Source: a virus. From it: a stretch of 64,000 nucleotides of DNA. The notes under the pieces are model-generated. The model ran no database searches. It was not told where the DNA came from and was given only the letters and a program-made list of their open reading frames with translations. Positions 60,226 through 64,000 of this stretch are shown here, piece after piece. Every line of letters starts with the position of its first letter. The stretch's first letter is position 1. A program made the position numbers and the translations under genes. The stretch covers positions 1-64,000 of IMG/VR virus record IMGVR_UViG_3300042545_001167. One strand, written 5' to 3'.

Positions 60226-61074
60226 TCAAAGATTAAGATTTGCTGCCTGTTGCAAATTAATAGAATTTCCAGATAACTGAGATGCTGACAAAGAAACTCC
60301 ACCAATTGTTTGGTTTGGAATAATCTGTGGATTTGTAAATACAGATTGATTGAATATTAAACTATTTGCTGCCGCAAGTTGTTGTGGACTTGATCCATTT
60401 ACATTAGTATTTGGGGTAATGACAGGATTTACAACATATCTAAGATATGTAAGAGAAACTGTACATTTTAATAAGGAAGCAGTATCGTAAGATACAGGTA
60501 TTGAAGAAACACTGATAGGGAATACTTTTACAAAAGTATACTCCAAAGACCCACCAGTATAGTTTGAGTTTTTACCAGTTCTTTCAAATTTTGTAACTTT
60601 CATTCCATCAGCAACATATCCACCACTTGGATTTTTTCCACCAGTTCCCTCAGGATAGTTCATTCTATAAAAATAATTACTACCAGTTGTTCCCACTCTA
60701 CCACCTTCTTTTTCTGAAATATTTTCCCCAACAATATATTTCATCCAGGTTTCAAAGTATCTGATAGGAAGATAATTTTCTGCATCAACATAAAAACTTA
60801 AATCAATTCTATCATCATATAATCTTCTATATACATGTCTTTCAGTTACTCCTGTAAAATCATTATTGATTTCGTGAGTTGCTAGACTTGACCCAGGAAG
60901 AGAAGCCTCAGAACACAATAAATTTAATTTGATTTGATCATACTTGACTCCATTACTCGACAAATAATCTGACGTTAATCCACCAGGTCTTGGAATACTT
61001 ACCTCAAAATGAGAGGTAAGAGCAGGTTGTAGAAGGTTTGCCTTAATTTGGTCTACTGTCCTATTAGTAGGCAT
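60226..61074 (-). CDS. gp54: Tail-tube-fold protein, probably baseplate tube initiator gp54, 282 aa
   Basis: The protein has the tail-tube pattern seen in T4 gp19/gp54: N-terminal HFEVSIPRPGG, CSEASLPGSSLATHEINNDF, then DRIDLSFYVDAENYLPIRYF, a WMKYI helix and the closing VFPISVSSIPVSYD. The neighbourhood (gp26, gp48, gp4, gp53) favours gp54 over the major tube gp19. It is the last leftward gene before the direction switches at 61 kb. No late promoter is seen ahead of it. Confidence 0.65.
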   Translation of the reverse strand: MPTNRTVDQIKANLLQPALTSHFEVSIPRPGGLTSDYLSSNGVKYDQIKLNLLCSEASLPGSSLATHEINNDFTGVTERHVYRRLYDDRIDLSFYVDAENYLPIRYFETWMKYIVGENISEKEGGRVGTTGSNYFYRMNYPEGTGGKNPSGGYVADGMKVTKFERTGKNSNYTGGSLEYTFVKVFPISVSSIPVSYDTASLLKCTVSLTYLRYVVNPVITPNTNVNGSSPQQLAAANSLIFNQSVFTNPQIIPNQTIGGVSLSASQLSGNSINLQQAANLNL

Positions 61075-61075
61075 C

Positions 61076-61084
61076 TATAAATAC
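61076..61084 (+). promoter_or_regulatory. T4-like late promoter TATAAATAC, rightward
   Basis: A perfect late box located between the two divergent genes, 32 bases before the gp4 ATG at 61117. It should transcribe gp4, the 128-residue protein and perhaps gp48 and gp53. Confidence 0.8.
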
Positions 61085-61116
61085 TTTTTGATCCGTTATA
61101 TTATGTAGTAAGGATA

Positions 61117-61560
61117 ATGGCAGAAAGTATTAAAAGCAAATACAAACCATCATTTCCACAAAAGTATAAAGGTGATCCTAATAATATCATATGCAGAAGT
61201 AGTTGGGAAAGACGATTTTGTCATTGGTGCGATTTAAACGAAAATATTATTGAATGGGGAAGTGAAGAATTTTGGATTCCATATCTTTCTCCAGTTGATA
61301 ATAGGGTTCATAGATATTTTCCAGACTTTATAATTAAAGTAAAAGAAAGTACTGGACAGATTAAAACATATGTGATTGAAGTCAAACCAAAAAGACAAAC
61401 GGAACCTCCAAAGAAAAAAACAAGAGTGACTAAATCATATCTTTATGAAGCAAAAACATATGCAGTCAACCAGGCAAAGTGGAAAGCTGCAGTTGAATGG
61501 TGCGAAGATAGGAGATTGGAGTTTAAGGTGATAACCGAAAACGAATTAGGCATCAAGTAA
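61117..61560 (+). CDS. gp4: Head completion protein gp4-like (TnsA-type nuclease fold), 147 aa
   Basis: The phrases YKGDPNNIICRSSWERRFC, NIIEWGSEEFWIPYLSP and RYFPDF match T4 gp4/head-completion proteins. The residues Glu31, Asp70 and the Glu88-x-Lys90 pair (VIEVK) have the spacing of a TnsA/PD-(D/E)XK nuclease. In T4 gp4 prepares packaged heads for tail joining. An AAGGA site precedes the ATG, and the stop overlaps the next ATG (TAATG). Confidence 0.85.
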   Translation: MAESIKSKYKPSFPQKYKGDPNNIICRSSWERRFCHWCDLNENIIEWGSEEFWIPYLSPVDNRVHRYFPDFIIKVKESTGQIKTYVIEVKPKRQTEPPKKKTRVTKSYLYEAKTYAVNQAKWKAAVEWCEDRRLEFKVITENELGIK

Positions 61561-61946
61561 TGGCACAAGGATTTGGACAGTATGTTGGATCTACTCCAAG
61601 AGTCAGAGAACTTAAAAAAAGAATTGATAAAGCAAATACAAAAGATCCAGAAGACTTAATGCTCATCATCATGGATGTTCTTAAGGAAGAAGTTTTATAT
61701 CCAGAACCAGGAAAATTCTATACCTTTATATACAATCCAAAAACACCAAATATTAGATATGACCAGCACCCACTAATTGCCTGCATGGAGTTACAAAAAT
61801 GGGGATTTAAGGCAATCAATTTTCATTGGAGAAAATCTAGAAACTATACTTGGGAAGAAATTGCAGGAAAACTTCATGTTGTTAAATATGAAGAACTTGA
61901 TGAATTACTCTCAATACCTTATGCAAAATTTCGTCTAAATAAATAA
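61560..61946 (+). CDS. Conserved protein of unknown function in the gp4-gp48 region, 128 aa
   Basis: It begins MAQGFGQYVGSTPRVRELKK with a helical start, then YPEPGKFYTFIYNPKTPNIR and GFKAINFHWRKSRNYTWEEI. I recall similar proteins beside gp4/gp48 in cyanophages but not a function. It is translationally coupled to gp4 (TAATG overlap). Its TAA is part of the next late promoter. A baseplate- or head-completion-related role is the simplest guess. Confidence 0.65.
   Translation: MAQGFGQYVGSTPRVRELKKRIDKANTKDPEDLMLIIMDVLKEEVLYPEPGKFYTFIYNPKTPNIRYDQHPLIACMELQKWGFKAINFHWRKSRNYTWEEIAGKLHVVKYEELDELLSIPYAKFRLNK
61938..61946 (+). promoter_or_regulatory. T4-like late promoter AATAAATAA
   Basis: A rightward late box overlapping the stop of the preceding gene and lying 72 bases before the gp48 ATG. 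Confidence 0.6.
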
Positions 61947-61994
61947 AAACTATGTGTCAATGTTTAGAACAATAAGACAACATATTCTAAACAT

Positions 61995-62011
61995 CCTCTC
62001 TTCTGGGGAGG
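61995..62011 (+). promoter_or_regulatory. Hairpin over the gp48 ribosome binding site
   Basis: CCTCTC pairs with GGGAGG across a five-base loop, so the strong GGGGAGG Shine-Dalgarno of gp48 (7 bases before its ATG) is folded into a stem. This may hold back gp48 translation. Confidence 0.5.
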
Positions 62012-62018
62012 TATCTTA

Positions 62019-63389
62019 ATGCCAGCAACGAGTTATAGTTTTAAAGATGGTTCTTCTCCTGGTGCCAAAGGATATACAAGCGACCCCTTTCGAGTAAAAG
62101 TTGGAAATACTGTAACCAATTACACAGTAAAAACTGATGCGAATGTAGATAAAGATGGTAATATTATTGCGTCAAAATTGACATTACAAGATACTGTAAC
62201 TGCAAGAAGTGGAAAAACAGAAAGGGCTCTTGCAGTTTCTTTTGATGGTGGAAGAAATTGGTACGATCCCTCTTCTGGTGGAAAATCTAATCTAGTTCCA
62301 CTTAAACAGGAAATTTTAACAGCAGAACAAATTAAAGCATTAAAACCTGGAGGATCATTATATACAGGATCTAGACAAGCTGGGCAAACATCTGCACAAA
62401 AAGCAGAAGCAAGCAAACCTCAACAAGAACAATTGGGAGTTGGAAATGTTGCGGAATTGCCGAAAAAAGATGAACAATCAAAAAACTTTGAGGAGACAGA
62501 GAACGAAGTTAATAAAGGTCCTGCGGAAGGAACAAGAGAAAATTACAATGGAACAACTATATTAAAATATCCAGAAAATCTTCAATTAGAACACCAAGAT
62601 TGTATAAAATTTAGCATATTTAAATATGATCCAAGGGGATTGGGTCTTGTAGAAAATAGAGAGAGAAGAAGACTAAACAAAAAAACTCCAATAGGAACAA
62701 TTGTTCTTCCCGTCCCTGCAGGAATTAGTGATTCGAATACTGCCGATTGGCAAAAAGATGATCTAGATCTTGCAACTGCAGGAATTTCAGACTTCATTAC
62801 ACAATTTGTCTCTAAGGGCAAAGATGCGGGTGTTGCATCGGCAAAAGAAACACTTGGTGCATTGAGTGATACTGATTCAAAAACTCTTGCATCAATCGTT
62901 GCAGTAAAAACTGCCCAAGCAGTAACCAATACAAATGTTCTTTCAAGAGCATATGGGCAGGTCTTAAACCCAAACTCAGAACTATTATTCAGTGGACCAT
63001 CATTGAGAACCTTTAGTTTCTCATTTAGGTTATCACCAAGAAGTGAAAGTGAAGCAAAGATAGTTAGAACTATTATCAGATACTTCAAACAGGCAATGTC
63101 AGTTCAAAGAAGTCAATCCATTCTTCTTCTAAGAGCACCAAATACTTTTGGTATAGAATACCTAACTAGTGGTCAAAATTCACACCCATACTTAAATAAA
63201 TTTAAGGAGTGTGCATTAACTCAATGCAATGTTAATTACACTCCTGATGGACAGTACATGACTTATGCTACTGAAAAATCAATGACTTCTTATGAGATGC
63301 AATTACAATTCCAAGAACTTGAGCCAATCTTTAATGATGATTACACTGACGCTGATAATGGTAAATCAGATTCAAACATAGGTTACTAA
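62019..63389 (+). CDS. gp48: Baseplate tail-tube cap gp48, 456 aa
   Basis: The C-terminal part (about 310-440; LLFSGPSLRTFSFSFRLSPR, IVRTIIRYFKQAMSVQRS, TYATEKSMTSYEMQLQFQEL) matches gp48-type tube cap proteins that sit on the baseplate hub and start tube growth. The N-terminal 170 residues are extra (T4 gp48 has about 364 in all), with Lys-rich repeats and the segment RALAVSFDGGRNWYDPSSGG. The order gp4 - x - gp48 - gp53 fits a baseplate module. Confidence 0.8.
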   Translation: MPATSYSFKDGSSPGAKGYTSDPFRVKVGNTVTNYTVKTDANVDKDGNIIASKLTLQDTVTARSGKTERALAVSFDGGRNWYDPSSGGKSNLVPLKQEILTAEQIKALKPGGSLYTGSRQAGQTSAQKAEASKPQQEQLGVGNVAELPKKDEQSKNFEETENEVNKGPAEGTRENYNGTTILKYPENLQLEHQDCIKFSIFKYDPRGLGLVENRERRRLNKKTPIGTIVLPVPAGISDSNTADWQKDDLDLATAGISDFITQFVSKGKDAGVASAKETLGALSDTDSKTLASIVAVKTAQAVTNTNVLSRAYGQVLNPNSELLFSGPSLRTFSFSFRLSPRSESEAKIVRTIIRYFKQAMSVQRSQSILLLRAPNTFGIEYLTSGQNSHPYLNKFKECALTQCNVNYTPDGQYMTYATEKSMTSYEMQLQFQELEPIFNDDYTDADNGKSDSNIGY

Positions 63390-63390
63390 A

Positions 63391-64000
63391 ATGGCAAATC
63401 CATATTTCCGTCAAGTTCCAAATCTTGATTATGTTAGCAGACTTCCAAATGCTAAGATAGGAGACTATATTCAAGTAAAAAATCTTTTCAAGAAAGGAAA
63501 ATTAAGAGAAGATATTTTTCAGAACTTAGCATTCTTTGAGAAATACAAGATTCTTGGAGATAACAGACCTGATAATGTTGCATTTGAAGTCTATGGAGAT
63601 TCAACATTAGATTGGGTAGTTCTTCTATCAAATAATATTGTAAATATTCAATCAGAATGGCCATTAACACAAAATTCATTTGATGATTGTCTTTTTAACA
63701 AGTATATGCAACAAGATGATTATACTGAAGAAGATGTTTATAATTCAGTCTACAATGGAATACATCACTACGAAACAACCGAAGTAAAAAATAGTCAAGG
63801 AGTAGTCATTGTTCCTGCAGGTCTCCAAGTCTCTTCAGACTATTCAGTAAGTTATTATGATTACTTTATTGACAATCAAGTTGATAGTGGAAATATTGCA
63901 GTGCCTGTCACCAATTATGAGTATGAAGAAAGATTGAATAATGATAAAAGAAATATCTACCTTCTCAAATCTACGTACTTAAATATTATTCTTGATGATA
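63391..64000 (+). CDS. gp53: Baseplate wedge protein gp53, cut by the right edge
   Basis: The visible 203 residues start MANPYFRQVPNLDYVSRLPN and include FFEKYKILGDNRPDNVAFEV, WVVLLSNNIVNIQSEWPL, the pattern of T4 gp53-type wedge proteins that link the wedges around the hub. The ATG follows the gp48 stop by one base. The C-terminus lies beyond the window, so total length cannot be given. Confidence 0.85.
   Translation, partial: MANPYFRQVPNLDYVSRLPNAKIGDYIQVKNLFKKGKLREDIFQNLAFFEKYKILGDNRPDNVAFEVYGDSTLDWVVLLSNNIVNIQSEWPLTQNSFDDCLFNKYMQQDDYTEEDVYNSVYNGIHHYETTEVKNSQGVVIVPAGLQVSSDYSVSYYDYFIDNQVDSGNIAVPVTNYEYEERLNNDKRNIYLLKSTYLNIILDD

Noticed and set aside
62582-63088. Minus-strand 168-codon frame opposite gp48
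   Set aside because: It lies wholly inside the gp48 gene, lacks a start context and has no recognisable motif; gp48 on the plus strand is strongly supported.

Overview
The window looks like part of the genome of a T4-like cyanophage (a contractile-tailed myovirus of marine Synechococcus or Prochlorococcus). The evidence is an AT-rich sequence, an almost unbroken run of virion genes on the minus strand, recognisable T4-type baseplate proteins (gp4, gp53, gp48, gp54-like, gp26, gp27-like, gp5) and T4-like late promoters (TATAAATA type) in front of many genes. No photosynthesis or other host-type metabolic gene is present. All family names come from reading motifs; no database was searched. The coding density is very high and no stretch longer than 300 bases lacks a gene.

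Layout, right to left (the direction most genes are read). 61.1-64.0 kb, plus strand: gp4-like head-completion nuclease, an unknown 128-residue protein, gp48 and the start of gp53. 44.9-61.1 kb, minus strand: the baseplate/tail core, i.e. gp54-like tube initiator, gp26, a small protein that may be fused to gp26 by a -1 frameshift, two tape-measure-like proteins carrying cell-wall-hydrolase domains, gp27-like hub, gp5, a 1,367-residue modular protein, a spike-like beta-helix protein and two paralogous structural proteins. 43.1-44.9 kb: a separate early unit with a near-perfect sigma70 promoter, small genes, two tRNA genes and a Mom-like acyltransferase. 28.3-43.0 kb: long fibre-type proteins, including one with four Hint (bacterial-intein-like) domains, an S74-chaperone fibre and two seven-bladed RCC1 propellers; a 2OG-Fe(II) oxygenase lies here on the plus strand. 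19.4-28.2 kb: a virion-glycan cassette of glycosyltransferases, a sulfotransferase, methyltransferase fusions and an oxygenase, with a third RCC1 propeller gene inside it. 7.0-19.4 kb: beta-helix, collagen-like and glycine-rich fibre genes. 0.7-7.0 kb: a second modification group (GH130-like, FkbM methyltransferase/radical-SAM fusion, oxygenase) and three LamG-fold lectin-like genes, ended by a terminator. 0-0.65 kb: a small metalloprotease group.

Taken together, the window encodes the tail tip and an unusually large set of host-recognition proteins (lectin folds, propellers, collagen-like and glycine-rich fibres, polyproline/Hint fibre), interleaved with enzymes that could glycosylate, sulfate, methylate or hydroxylate sugars or those fibres. 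The features most worth a second look are the four-Hint-domain fibre next to a prolyl-hydroxylase-like gene, and the slippery site plus hairpin at the end of gene 26.
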